Shown: positions 17,837-28,019, counted from the first letter of the stretch. The stretch: DNA of 36,676 nucleotides from Deltaproteobacteria bacterium (GCA_022340515.1 JAJDNT010000039.1:1-36676); one strand, 5' to 3'. Program-made: numbers and translations. Notes: generated by a model not told the origin, from the letters alone.

Positions 17837-18040
17837 GCGCATAGGGCATAGAGGAAGAAAGCTGGCAGCACATTCAGGTCCAAGGTTCCAAGTTCCAAGT
17901 TCCGAGTTAGGATTAGTTATGGGCTGAAGTCCTCTGTATAACGGATAACGGATAACATCTCGTACCGTTCACCGTTTACGACTTCAACGGCATGAAGAAT
18001 TGAACGAATCGACGAATTGACCCGTCGACGATTTGACACT
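17837..18040 (+). repeat. heptamer-register spacer (about 21 units) followed by six 8-mers (17993-18040)
   Basis: GCGCATA GGGCATA ... TCCAAGG TTCCAAG TTCCAAG TTCCGAG ... CGGATAA CGGATAA CATCTCG TACCGTT CACCGTT; then TGAAGAAT TGAACGAA TCGACGAA TTGACCCG TCGACGAT TTGACACT. Confidence 0.85.
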
Positions 18041-18052
18041 TAGCAAGGAAAA

Positions 18053-18655
18053 GTGAGCCAGATGGTTACCCGTTTCGCCCTGCTGCGTCATGCTGAGACC
18101 GCCTGGAACCGAGAAAAACGCATCCAGGGGCAACAGGATGCCCCCTTGACATCACACGGTCGACAGCAGGTAAAGCGCTGGGTCTTAGCTCTTGGGCGTT
18201 ACCAATGGGATCATATGGTTACCAGCGATCTGGGCAGAGCGAGTCTCACAGGCACCCTGCTGAACCTGCATCTGGATCTTCCTCGCTCCGAAGAACCCAG
18301 GCTGAGAGAGCAGGACTGGGGCCGCTGGGCAGGTCTCAACTTTAGCGACCTGCTCAAGCTTAGCGAACTGAAAGAGCAGGAAAGAATGGGATGGCATTTC
18401 CGTCCCTTTGAGGGTGAGAGTCGCTTGGAGGTCCTCGAGCGTAGTCGTCAGGCATTGGTTGATGTGGCCAATCGCTTATGGGGCCGACGGATTTTAGTAG
18501 TTACCCATGGAGGAGTTATTAAATGTCTGCTTTACCGGCTTTCCCATAGAGATTTCCTGCCGGAAGAGCCACCCCTAATAGAGCCATATCGATTGCATTG
18601 GCTGAGTTACGATGGCGAGGATTTTAAAATTGATCGGTTGAATGAGGAAATTTGA
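18053..18655 (+). CDS. histidine phosphatase family protein
   Basis: FALLRHAETAWNREKRIQGQQDAPLTSHGRQQ (RHG motif), VVTHGGVIKCLLYRL. GTG start. Confidence 0.88.
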   Translation: MSQMVTRFALLRHAETAWNREKRIQGQQDAPLTSHGRQQVKRWVLALGRYQWDHMVTSDLGRASLTGTLLNLHLDLPRSEEPRLREQDWGRWAGLNFSDLLKLSELKEQERMGWHFRPFEGESRLEVLERSRQALVDVANRLWGRRILVVTHGGVIKCLLYRLSHRDFLPEEPPLIEPYRLHWLSYDGEDFKIDRLNEEI

Positions 18656-18758
18656 GAGAGTCTTCAACGGTGTGGGGTTTTTGCATTCTTGGCTCATACA
18701 TATGAGGGTGTAAGAACCGAGTTCATACGCCCATGGAGTAATGGAATTTATGAAACCC

Positions 18759-18828
18759 CAAGCACCAAGCACCAAATTACAAACAAAGCCTGAATTCCGA
18801 TATCCAAAGACCGAAACAGGTTTGGAAT
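18759..18828. repeat. heptamer-register block
   Basis: CAAGCAC CAAGCAC CAAATTA CAAACAA AGCCTGA ATTCCGA TATCCAA AGACCGA. Confidence 0.65.
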
Positions 18829-18910
18829 TTTTAGTCTTCATCAATACTCTAGAGATTTTCAACCATGTTAGACCGGTTGTTCATCCATGCGAGGGAATAG
18901 AAGGAAGCGA

Positions 18911-20086
18911 ATGAAGATCGTCCATTACTGCCAACATGTCTTGGGCATTGGCCACTATTTTCGTAGCCTAGAAATTGCCCGGGCTCTTTACCGTCATGAG
19001 CTTGTTCTGGTGACCGGTGGTCCTCCAGTGGAGGTCCGCTTGCCACCTCATGTAACTGAGTATAGGCTGCCGGGATTGCAAATGGATGGGTCTTTTACTG
19101 TTGTCTCACCAACCGATAAAAACCGCAGCTTGGATGAGGTGAAGGAGGAGAGGAAGAAGCTTCTTTATTCATTGTTCGAAAGAACTGCACCTGATATTTT
19201 TCTAATCGAACTCTATCCCTTCGGGCGGCGCAGCTTTGCCTTCGAGGTGGAACCTGTTTTAGAGGCGGTTCGTCGGGGTGATTTTCCCTCTGCCAAGATA
19301 ATCTGCAGCCTTCGCGATATTCTGGTGGAAAAGAAAAATCACCAAACTTATGAACAAAGGGTCTTGAATATCCTTAATAAATATTTCGATGGACTTTTAG
19401 TGCATGCCGATGAAACTCTGGTTTCTTTGAGTGAGACCTTCGAGAGCGCAGATAAAATCAGGATTCCTTTGGCTTACACAGGCTTCGTCACTCCACGGCC
19501 TAGCGCCGATGGAGGGAGAAAAGTCAGGACTCGCTTGGGACTGCAGGGGAAAGAAGCCTTAGTTGTGGCTAGCGCCGGGGGGGGAAGGGTAGGGCATGAG
19601 CTTCTCAGGGCAGTAGTCGAGGCCCATGCTTGCCTGGCCGGCAAAAGACCACTACGCCTTTGTGTTTTTACCGGACCCTTTATGTCAGAAGCGAATTTCT
19701 CCGACCTTTCGGACCGGGTGGCTTCATTGCCCGGTATTGAGGTAGCGAGATTCACTGAGGATTTCCTTGCATATCTGTCGGCGGCAGATCTTTCTATAAG
19801 TATGGCGGGTTACAATACCTGTATGAATATTCTGGCAGCTGGGGTTCCCTCCCTGGTCCTTCCATTTGCCCAGAATAGGGAACAGCGGATTAGGGCGGAA
19901 AAGCTCGCCGCCCTTGGAGGTTTGAACCTGCTCAAGGAAGAGGATCTGGAGCCTTCACGTTTGGCGGCCCTTATGACTAAAGTGCTCAGTTCAGGAAAAA
20001 AACCTGTCAAGGTGCCAATCAACTTGGATGGAGCTCGAGAGACAGCACGGTGGATTGAGCACTGGCGAAAAAGTGCATTCTCATGA
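18911..20086 (+). CDS. predicted glycosyltransferase, MurG-like (COG4671 type), paralog of the 13.8-kb gene
   Basis: MKIVHYCQHVLGIGHYFRSLEIARALYRH, VVASAGGGRVGHELLRAVVEAH, LSISMAGYNTCMNILAAGVPSLVLPF. Confidence 0.85.
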   Translation: MKIVHYCQHVLGIGHYFRSLEIARALYRHELVLVTGGPPVEVRLPPHVTEYRLPGLQMDGSFTVVSPTDKNRSLDEVKEERKKLLYSLFERTAPDIFLIELYPFGRRSFAFEVEPVLEAVRRGDFPSAKIICSLRDILVEKKNHQTYEQRVLNILNKYFDGLLVHADETLVSLSETFESADKIRIPLAYTGFVTPRPSADGGRKVRTRLGLQGKEALVVASAGGGRVGHELLRAVVEAHACLAGKRPLRLCVFTGPFMSEANFSDLSDRVASLPGIEVARFTEDFLAYLSAADLSISMAGYNTCMNILAAGVPSLVLPFAQNREQRIRAEKLAALGGLNLLKEEDLEPSRLAALMTKVLSSGKKPVKVPINLDGARETARWIEHWRKSAFS

Positions 20087-20907
20087 ATTGGAACAAAGAT
20101 TTTGCCCCCCTATGGCGCCAGGTCCCTTCAGACATAGAGAAGCTTTTAGACAAATGTCTGGAGGAAGCTGCTGCCAAACTCCAACCTGGTGGAAGTGTTA
20201 TTGTCTTTTTCAGGGCGGATGACATTGGAGTGCCTGGAGAGGGTTTTGCCAGACTAGTTAACCTTTTTCGTCATCACCGAGCTCCTTTGACTCTCTCTGT
20301 AGTCCCGGCCTGGCTTACCAGACCTCGCTGGCAACAGCTGCAGAACCTCTGTGGTAAAAACCAACGGCTGTGGTGCTGGACCCAACATGGTTGGCGCCAT
20401 TTGAATCACGAACCCCGGGGAAAGAAAATGGAATTCGGCCCTAGCAGAAAAGCTTCCCTAAAGCGCCAGGATCTGTGGTTGGGTTATCAGCGGCTGCGTA
20501 AACTTATGGGAGAAATATTCGTTCCCGCCTTTACTCCACCTTGGAACCGATGCGACCTAGAAACCCTCACTACTCTCCAAGACTTGGGTTATCAGGCTTT
20601 ATCCAGGAGCTTGGGAGTGGAACCAGTTGCTCCAGTCAAACTTGCTGAGTATCCAGTAAGTGTGGACCTCCACACTAGAAAAGAACCGGATGCTTACGGG
20701 GGCTGGCAGAGCCTTTTGCATGAACTAAAAGAGAATCTTGCCGTCGGCTTCTGCGGGGTCATGATTCACCATCAGAGAATGAACCAGGCAGCTTTTATTT
20801 TTTTGGACCTACTTTTGAACAAGCTCAAGCGCTGGCAGTATGGGCGACTTGTCCATATGGGCACTCTACTCGAGGCAGATTGCAAAGTGCTTGAGGGCAG
20901 GTGTTGA
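20083..20907 (+). CDS. polysaccharide deacetylase (NodB-like) family protein
   Basis: VFFRADDIGVPGEGF (DD motif), TQHGWRHLNH, FTPPWNRCDLETL. ATGA overlap with the upstream stop. Confidence 0.75.
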   Translation: MNWNKDFAPLWRQVPSDIEKLLDKCLEEAAAKLQPGGSVIVFFRADDIGVPGEGFARLVNLFRHHRAPLTLSVVPAWLTRPRWQQLQNLCGKNQRLWCWTQHGWRHLNHEPRGKKMEFGPSRKASLKRQDLWLGYQRLRKLMGEIFVPAFTPPWNRCDLETLTTLQDLGYQALSRSLGVEPVAPVKLAEYPVSVDLHTRKEPDAYGGWQSLLHELKENLAVGFCGVMIHHQRMNQAAFIFLDLLLNKLKRWQYGRLVHMGTLLEADCKVLEGRC

Positions 20908-20951
20908 TTCGCAGTTTCCCCCTTATCCCATTTGTGCTATTTTGAAAATCT

Positions 20952-21674
20952 TTGATTTACAAGTTCAAGCAAGATAGTGGCAAAGAAGTCATGTTAAATA
21001 CAGGCAAAGAAGAGAAAACAGAGATCTCCAGGCAGGTTGTCCTGCCATTCAAAAAATCTCTGGAAATAAGCTTTCAAAGTATCAGGGTTAGATTCTTTCG
21101 CTCTATGATAACCACCATGAGCCTGGTGCTGGCTGTTTCATTTCTAAGTTTTGTGCGGGTTGGTACGGATGCAGCCAATGGCCTACTGGCAACGGGAGAT
21201 CCCGAACTGCATCAGTCTCTGGTAAATGCTGGTTATGATTTGGAACCGGGAGCCACGGCCACAGGCAGCAGTGCCAAGGAACGTTGGATTGTTATTCTTT
21301 CACTACTCGTCTGTGTGGTTGGTATTATTAATGCCCAGCTCATGGCAGTGACCGAACGCTTTCGGGAAATTGGTACCATCAAGTGTTTGGGAGCATTGGA
21401 CAGTTTTGTCTTACGCCTTTTTGTTTTGGAAGCAGGGATGCAAGGTTTGGCAGGAGCTGGTCTTGGTTCTCTGCTGGGGGGTGTGGCTGCTTTGTTGAGT
21501 ACCCTTATACGCTTCGGATTTCCGGCTTGGCAGCATATTTCCTGGTTGGCGGTGGGTCAGTCCATTGGTTTCGCCACAGTTATAGGCTGCCTTCTGAGCC
21601 TGCTGGGCGTCCTCTATCCAGCCATGGTAGCCGCCAGGATGCAACCAGTGGAAGCAATGAGGGTAGAACAATAA
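20952..21674 (+). CDS. compact FtsX-like ABC transporter permease
   Basis: SFQSIRVRFFRSMITTMSLVLAVSFL, MAVTERFREIGTIKCLGALDSFVLRLFVLEAG, YPAMVAARMQPVEAMRVEQ. No large periplasmic MacB core domain. Confidence 0.85.
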   Translation: MIYKFKQDSGKEVMLNTGKEEKTEISRQVVLPFKKSLEISFQSIRVRFFRSMITTMSLVLAVSFLSFVRVGTDAANGLLATGDPELHQSLVNAGYDLEPGATATGSSAKERWIVILSLLVCVVGIINAQLMAVTERFREIGTIKCLGALDSFVLRLFVLEAGMQGLAGAGLGSLLGGVAALLSTLIRFGFPAWQHISWLAVGQSIGFATVIGCLLSLLGVLYPAMVAARMQPVEAMRVEQ

Positions 21675-21740
21675 TCTGCTAAGGCTTATTTGCCATGGGC
21701 TTTTTTTAAGAAGTTGATCAGCTTAGGAATATAGAGGAGT

Positions 21741-21906
21741 AAATCCGAAATCCGAAGCACTAAATTCTAAACAAATTCAAATTATCAAAATTCGAATTAC
21801 CAAAACTCTTACCGCTTGTTATTATCCTGGAGTCTTTGTTTTGAACATTGAGAAATTTGAATTTCGTATTTGTTTCGGATTTCGAAATTAGATATTCGAA
21901 TTTTTT
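21741..21906. repeat. AT-rich heptamer-type spacer with inverted word classes
   Basis: AAATCCG AAATCCG AAGCACT AAATTCT AAACAAA ... ATTCGAA; later TTTGAAT TTCGTAT TTGTTTC GGATTTC GAAATTA GATATTC. Confidence 0.65.
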
Positions 21907-21955
21907 AAGTCGCAGCCTGGCCAAGATTGCTGGACAAAATGGATAATGGCGGTCA

Positions 21956-22699
21956 ATGGATATGACTGAGTTGCACAACATAGTTCGAGTTTCAGGAGTT
22001 ACCAAAGTCTTCACACTGAAAAAGCACAAGGTGGAAGCACTCCGGGGTGTTGATCTAGAAATCCGGTCCGGCGAGTACCTATCTATCATGGGGCCTTCGG
22101 GATCAGGTAAAAGCACGCTTTTCAATATGATCGGAGGCCTGGACAAGCCCACCTCCGGTAAGGTTTTTATCGACGAAGTGGATATCGCCCAACTCGATGC
22201 TTACGAGTTAGCCTGGCTGCGCTGTCGAAAAATTGGCTACATTTTCCAAACATTCAACCTGATCCAGGTTATGACTGCGCTGGAGAATGTCACTTTACCG
22301 ATGATTTTTGGCGGAATGCATAATGATGCGGCAGTACAAAAAGGTCTAGAGTTGCTGGACCTGGTGGGCCTAGGAGAGCGATTCAGACACAAACCCTCTG
22401 AGCTGTCTGGAGGCCAGCAGCAGCGAGTGGCCATTGCCCGGGCAATGGCCAACGATCCAGCCATTATCTTGGCGGACGAGCCTACGGGAAACCTTGATCT
22501 GAGTACAGGTGAAGAAATCATTGAATTGCTGAAAAGATTGAGTGAAGAGAAAGGTGTTACTATTATTTCTGCCACTCATGATTTCAAGATGCTCAGCGTC
22601 TCAGATCGTGTCGTCTGGATACGAGATGGCCGGATAGATAAAGTCGAAGAGCGAGAACAACTATCCATTTCGGTGGGAGAAATCGCTCACCGCCTTTAG
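21956..22699 (+). CDS. ABC transporter ATP-binding protein, LolD/MacB type
   Basis: Walker [10 protein letters not shown], signature [16 protein letters not shown], Walker [13 protein letters not shown]. Confidence 0.95.
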   Translation: MDMTELHNIVRVSGVTKVFTLKKHKVEALRGVDLEIRSGEYLSIMGPSGSGKSTLFNMIGGLDKPTSGKVFIDEVDIAQLDAYELAWLRCRKIGYIFQTFNLIQVMTALENVTLPMIFGGMHNDAAVQKGLELLDLVGLGERFRHKPSELSGGQQQRVAIARAMANDPAIILADEPTGNLDLSTGEEIIELLKRLSEEKGVTIISATHDFKMLSVSDRVVWIRDGRIDKVEEREQLSISVGEIAHRL

Positions 22700-22861
22700 T
22701 AGTTGCACGAAGGGTATTGAAGCTCCTCGCAGGCCGGTAGCGGGATCTCCGCTTTTCTCCGACAGGCTCTAGTCCGGTTTGGTCGAATCCGAAATGTAAG
22801 GAAGATATCCCTTTTATTATAGTTCGCTCGCTAGCCCCGCAGACCGCCTTCGGCGGACGGG

Positions 22862-22926
22862 AAATGCGCTCGCCCTGTTGAATTTCCCGAAAGGAATTCT
22901 ATTCCGCAGGGCGCGCTGGTGCATTT
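22862..22926. repeat. imperfect long inverted repeat upstream of the giant FtsX-type gene
   Basis: AAATGCGCTCGCCCTG (22862-22877) versus CAGGGCGCGCTGGTGCATTT (22907-22926), preceded by CCGCC-TTC-GGCGG hairpin at about 22844-22856. Confidence 0.6.
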
Positions 22927-22977
22927 GCATCTCTGACCATCATCCATAAGCGTGAGTGCTCCCGGACACCAATTAGT

Positions 22978-25900
22978 ATGACATGGTCATGCCATAGGAA
23001 AGAACTCACTGAGAGAATTAGCAGGCCTAAGCTCTGGCGCACAATCAGGGTCTTGCTTTTCCTTGTTGGCCTTTGGTGTTTTACTTCGCAAGTTGTCTGG
23101 GCCGCTGAGGTTGGTAAAGACCTGATTAGAGAGCTATCTGCACTGGAGGACCGGAGTACTGGAACTCCCGGCTGCAGTAAGGCGGGAGATCAAATTGAGG
23201 AAGCTTTTAAAGCTCTGGGGATTGAACGGGTCGGTCGGCAACGCTTTCTGTTGCCGGTCACCCAATACCAGCCTGCCTATCTTACCATAGGGGGGCAACA
23301 ACGAACCCCGGTAAAACCACTCAGGCTAAACGCACTAAGCCCCCAATCTACACCGGCAGCGGGGATCGAAGGTCCCCTCTATTATGTGAGCAAAGGTAAG
23401 CTTGAGGATTTCAATTCCATCAAGGTGGAGGGTAGCATCATATTGATGGAGTTGGATTCTGGTAAAAATTGGCTCAATGCGCCGATGCTGGGAGCAAAGG
23501 CGCTAATCTATGTAGACCGAGGGCCAACTTCAAAATGGTTCTTTCAAGAAAAATTTGAACTTACCTCACTGGAATTCCCTCGTTTTTGGATGCCACTTTC
23601 CCAGGCAAGATCATTATTTGGCTCTTTTGAGACGGCAGCGGATGGTTTGCTTGCTTCCCGGGTCTCCCTTAATTCCAGTGGGGGATGGCGGCGGGTTCAG
23701 GGAGAAAACATCTACGCTCTCATCGAGGGTAAAAACCCAGAGCTCAAGGATCAGCTGCTTGTGGTGGAAGCGTTTTATGACAGCACGGCATTGATACCAG
23801 GGATGTCTCCTGGTGCAGACGAGGCGAGTAGTATCCTTTCCCTGCTGAATCTGGCCCGTGCGCTGCGTGATAGCCCTCCAGGCAGGTCGGTACTTCTATT
23901 GGCTACTAGCGGGCATGCCCAAACCCTTGCCGGCATGAGAGAGTTTATTTGGCCCCTTCGCTCCAGCCGAAGAGAGCGAAAAAAGGTGGAGGATGAACTT
24001 AAAAACCGGATAAAGCAAGCCCAGGAGGCTCTGGAAGCCCTGGAGGCGCCGCTGGTCCCCGAAGAATCGAGTAGAGAGGCCACTGATCGCTTGCGGGAAA
24101 GTTTGGTAGAGCAGATAAAAAGCGAGGTTGATTCCCTCAGTCAGAGGCTCATGCAGCTTCGCCTCGAGAAGGGTGGGGAGAAGAATCAACGGCAGATAGA
24201 TGAGCTGGCCAGACGGCGGCTTCTTTTGCGCCGGCTGAGCTGGCGCAGTTCCTACCAGGGTATTGAGGGTGAAGAGCTAAAGCTACTAGAGGAATTGATA
24301 CCGGCGGCAATCGAGGAAAACAAAACCATTCTGGAGGATGGTCGGGAGCAAATGAAATGTATGCGCAGCAATGCTCGGTTGCGCGGATTTATGAGTAATT
24401 TTGAACTCACTGCCTTCATTTCACTGCACCTTTCCAGCCATGGTGAGGGAATTGGCGCCTTCAACTACGGTTTTATGTATGACTTGAAGCCGCAAATTAG
24501 TCGCACAGGTATCTACGCACCCATCAACCGTATATTGAATCGTCTGGGTAAGGAGGTTGAGAAGGAGCTGGGCTTTAGCAATTTCTTTCAAGACACCCTG
24601 CGGCCTAACCCATTGCGCCCTTGGCAGAGCTATCTTCCCGACCAACCTGCCCTGGGAGGGGAGGTAACTGCACTGGCAGGATTTCTGGGAATTACCCTGG
24701 CCACCCTGAACGATGCCCGCCCATTCTGGGGAACACCCTATGATAGGCCAGAGAAGCTAAACTCGGCTTATCTAGAGCAACAAAGTAGACTAATTTCTGC
24801 TCTGATTGAGAAGCTTACCCACGAGCCGGAGCTGGTTTCTGATCGTTTACCCCTGAGGGGCTTCTCGTCCCTTGCGGGTCGAGCAAACTTCATTCGCCAA
24901 GGGGAAATTTTCCCTGATCAACCTGCCCCGGGAACTCTCGTTCTTGCCTATCAAGGACCCAGCCTTTTTTATACCATGGTAGACGCTGGCGGTTTGTTTC
25001 ATGTGCGAGGTCTTGCCGACCGCAAACACACGATCCACAAAGTTATTCTGGAAGGTTTTCGCTTCAGCCAAGACAGTGGAGAGATCATTTGGGCAATTGA
25101 TAAGGCTATGACCGGTAAAGACGCTTACCGAATAAAGATGACACGAAGCTTCATGGAGACGGATCTGGTGATGTTTGCTTGTCGGGCGAGTACCTTGTTC
25201 GATCTTCTCGAACCCCGCACTTTCAGCTATATGACAAGGATCAATTTGATAGACGGCAGGAGTGAGGCCAAACCACTGCGCTACTGGTGGAGCAGAATCG
25301 ATACCCGCGCCTCCACTCTGGCAAACATATTCTTGGAGCCTATCACACCATTCAAGTTGACCCTTTCGGATACAGTGCTCAAAAAGAAACTTATTTTGCT
25401 AAATTCCGATGCCGCCAAACCAGAAGGAAGAGGATATCGGGTTGAGCAGTGGCCAATCATCCCAGCCACAGAATATCGGGTTGCACGAGATATGTGGAAC
25501 CTTCTGCTGCCACGGATAACCAATTTGGAGAATCACGGTATCAGAAATAAACGAATTCGCGTACTTCAAAAGGAAGGCATTGAGGCTTTGGGGCGAGCCG
25601 AGGGAGCACTGAAAAATTTGCGCTACGATCGTTTTATGGAAGAAGCCAGAACCTCCTGGGCTTTAGCCAGCCGCATATACAACGATATAGAAAAAACACA
25701 GAAAGACGTGCTCTTTGGGGTGCTTTTCTACATAGCCCTTTTTGTTCCTTTCGCCTATTGCCTGGAACGTTTACTTTTTGCTTTTGTTGATATCCACAAA
25801 AGAATCGTTGCTTTCTTGTTGATTCTGTGTCTGATTATCGCCGTGATTTACGAGGTCCATCCGGCATTTCGCCTCACTTATAGCCCTTTGGTGGTAATAC

Positions 25901-27846
25901 TTGCCTTTTTTATCCTTGGTCTTTCGTTGCTTGTGGCCCTCATTATCATGAGTAGATTCGAACAAGAAATGGTACTGCTCCAGCAGCGAGCCCGCCAAAT
26001 GAGAGGTTCAGAGATAAGTCGGACAAAGGCATTTATAGCTGCCTTTGTCTTGGGTGTTAGTAATTTGCGCCGTCGACCTATCCGGACACTTCTCACATGC
26101 GTCACCTTAATTATCCTCACCTTCACTATTATGAGTTTCACCACGGTTAAAAGTTTGCGTCATCGTGGTAGCCTTCGTTTGCAGGAAAGTTCTGCATATC
26201 AAGGCTTACTTATGAAGATCCTCAATTGGGACAGCCTGCCGGCTGAAGCTCTTGCTACAACAGAGAATAAATTCAAGGACAAGGCCCTTGTGGTGCCCAG
26301 AGTCTGGCTGGAGAATGAGGATCGCACTCAGGCGGCGGTGGTTCCCATTCGATTGGGTGGGAAGGAAATCTTGGCAAGAGGGGTGGTGGGTCTCAGTGCT
26401 CGAGAGCCGAGTGTCAGTAACCTGGGGGACACACTCAGTCGCGGGCGGTGGTTTAAACCGGATGAGCGGCAGGTTGTGCTTCTTCCTGAAAGACTTGCAA
26501 AAATTCTTGGGGTCTCGCTAGAAGATCCGGAGAAAGCTAAAGTGTCAATTTGGGGTGCTAATTTTCGAGTGGTGGGTTGTTTCAGGGGTGAAGGATTGGA
26601 GAGTCATCCAGATCTAGATGGTGAGCCTATTACTCCAGTGACCTTTCCCAGCGAGGCGGTGATGGAGGTCACCGAGGTGGAGATGGAGGCCATAGAGGCC
26701 GGGGAGGATGTACAGACCTTTCAAAGCCTTTATCAACATATTTCTGCTGATCTGATACTAATAATGCCCTTTGAGACTCTTATGGCTTTAGGCGGCAAGC
26801 TCAAGGCTCTCGCTATCCGGCCGCACTCCTCTGAGGTTATCAGAGGACTCGCCGAAGATCTGGTGGACCGTTTCGGCTTGACCCTTTTCGCTGGAGAAAA
26901 AGAGGGCACCTTTATGTATTACGCCTCTGATACTCTCACTTACAGCGGTGTACCCAACATCCTCATTCCTTTATTGATCTCCGTGCTTATAGTGCTCAAC
27001 ACCATGATCGGTAGTGTCTACGAGCGGAAGCGAGAGATTGCCGTTTATACCTCGGTAGGCCTGGCACCCTTTCACGTTTCTTTTCTTTTCATCGCCGAAG
27101 CACTGGCATTCGCTGTGCTCAGCGTGGTTTTGGGTTATCTGCTGGCTCAGACCAGTGCCGACCTTTTTGCCAGTACTTCTCTCTGGCAGGGAATTACAGT
27201 GAACTATTCGTCTCTAGCCGGAGTAGCAGCCATGATGCTGGTAATCCTGGTGGTGTTGGTGTCAGTAATCTATCCATCTCGGGTGGCGGCCTCCATTGCC
27301 ATCCCCGACGTAACTCGTGCTTGGACGCTGCCAGAACCTGAGGGCGTGAAGATGAAGCTCACCCTTCCATTTTTGCTGAAATACAGGGAGCAACTGGGAA
27401 TTGCAGGGTATCTGCGCGACTACTACCTTGCTCATCAGGATGTGTCACACGGGCTCTTCACCATCGATGACATCTCCTTGGAGTTTTACTGCCCCCGCAG
27501 CCAACTTTCTGGGCTCGGCGGCCCAGATCACTGCGAAAAGGACTGCATCCAAATTAAGTGCAGGGTCTGGCTTGCACCCTTTGATTTCGGCGTAAAGCAA
27601 TTTGTTCATCTAGTGTTTTGTCCGTCAACAGAGGACCCTGATAACTATCTAGAAATTCAGGTAACCTTGCAGCGTGAAGCTGGTGAGGCCAACTATTGGA
27701 GACGGATTAACAAAGCCTTTTTAAACGACTTAAGAAAACAATTACTGATTTGGCGATCCCTCGACAATGAAGCCCAGGCCCACTATGCTAAATTACTGGC
27801 CACAGAATACGCTTCTGAGGAGATCGCTGCCCTGAATTGGACCTAG
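22978..27846 (+). CDS. giant membrane protein: signal segment, PA-like and degenerate M28-peptidase-like domain with coiled-coil insertion, FtsX permease core, soluble C-terminal domain
   Basis: LLVVEAFYDSTALIPGMSPGADEASSILSLLNLARAL resembles the M28 core; several TM helices; LRRRPIRTLLTCVTLIILTFTIMSF and SVYERKREIAVYTSVGLAPFHVSFLFIAEALAFAVLSVVLGYLLA are FtsX-like; about 150-aa soluble tail. Confidence 0.85.
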   Translation: MTWSCHRKELTERISRPKLWRTIRVLLFLVGLWCFTSQVVWAAEVGKDLIRELSALEDRSTGTPGCSKAGDQIEEAFKALGIERVGRQRFLLPVTQYQPAYLTIGGQQRTPVKPLRLNALSPQSTPAAGIEGPLYYVSKGKLEDFNSIKVEGSIILMELDSGKNWLNAPMLGAKALIYVDRGPTSKWFFQEKFELTSLEFPRFWMPLSQARSLFGSFETAADGLLASRVSLNSSGGWRRVQGENIYALIEGKNPELKDQLLVVEAFYDSTALIPGMSPGADEASSILSLLNLARALRDSPPGRSVLLLATSGHAQTLAGMREFIWPLRSSRRERKKVEDELKNRIKQAQEALEALEAPLVPEESSREATDRLRESLVEQIKSEVDSLSQRLMQLRLEKGGEKNQRQIDELARRRLLLRRLSWRSSYQGIEGEELKLLEELIPAAIEENKTILEDGREQMKCMRSNARLRGFMSNFELTAFISLHLSSHGEGIGAFNYGFMYDLKPQISRTGIYAPINRILNRLGKEVEKELGFSNFFQDTLRPNPLRPWQSYLPDQPALGGEVTALAGFLGITLATLNDARPFWGTPYDRPEKLNSAYLEQQSRLISALIEKLTHEPELVSDRLPLRGFSSLAGRANFIRQGEIFPDQPAPGTLVLAYQGPSLFYTMVDAGGLFHVRGLADRKHTIHKVILEGFRFSQDSGEIIWAIDKAMTGKDAYRIKMTRSFMETDLVMFACRASTLFDLLEPRTFSYMTRINLIDGRSEAKPLRYWWSRIDTRASTLANIFLEPITPFKLTLSDTVLKKKLILLNSDAAKPEGRGYRVEQWPIIPATEYRVARDMWNLLLPRITNLENHGIRNKRIRVLQKEGIEALGRAEGALKNLRYDRFMEEARTSWALASRIYNDIEKTQKDVLFGVLFYIALFVPFAYCLERLLFAFVDIHKRIVAFLLILCLIIAVIYEVHPAFRLTYSPLVVILAFFILGLSLLVALIIMSRFEQEMVLLQQRARQMRGSEISRTKAFIAAFVLGVSNLRRRPIRTLLTCVTLIILTFTIMSFTTVKSLRHRGSLRLQESSAYQGLLMKILNWDSLPAEALATTENKFKDKALVVPRVWLENEDRTQAAVVPIRLGGKEILARGVVGLSAREPSVSNLGDTLSRGRWFKPDERQVVLLPERLAKILGVSLEDPEKAKVSIWGANFRVVGCFRGEGLESHPDLDGEPITPVTFPSEAVMEVTEVEMEAIEAGEDVQTFQSLYQHISADLILIMPFETLMALGGKLKALAIRPHSSEVIRGLAEDLVDRFGLTLFAGEKEGTFMYYASDTLTYSGVPNILIPLLISVLIVLNTMIGSVYERKREIAVYTSVGLAPFHVSFLFIAEALAFAVLSVVLGYLLAQTSADLFASTSLWQGITVNYSSLAGVAAMMLVILVVLVSVIYPSRVAASIAIPDVTRAWTLPEPEGVKMKLTLPFLLKYREQLGIAGYLRDYYLAHQDVSHGLFTIDDISLEFYCPRSQLSGLGGPDHCEKDCIQIKCRVWLAPFDFGVKQFVHLVFCPSTEDPDNYLEIQVTLQREAGEANYWRRINKAFLNDLRKQLLIWRSLDNEAQAHYAKLLATEYASEEIAALNWT

Positions 27847-28019
27847 TTTTGAGTAATCGACGTAGGACCGTTTGGCTTACTGGAGGTAACATGCTGCTGA
27901 AAAAAGTCTAAGGCAGGTTTTATTATCCCACATCAAGCGGCCACCTTCTCGTCCTTGATACATGCTTAGTGGTTCCTAGTTTAGCCTACAGGGACCCTCT
28001 CGTCTGTTTGTTGAAGTGA

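Noticed and set aside
21688-21710. Terminator after the compact permease (GCC..GGGCTTTTTTT)
   Set aside because: T-run is present but the stem is too weak to support by eye.
21760-22152. 130-aa minus-strand ORF
   Set aside because: Antisense to the ABC ATPase Walker A region and the heptamer-type spacer; low-complexity translation.
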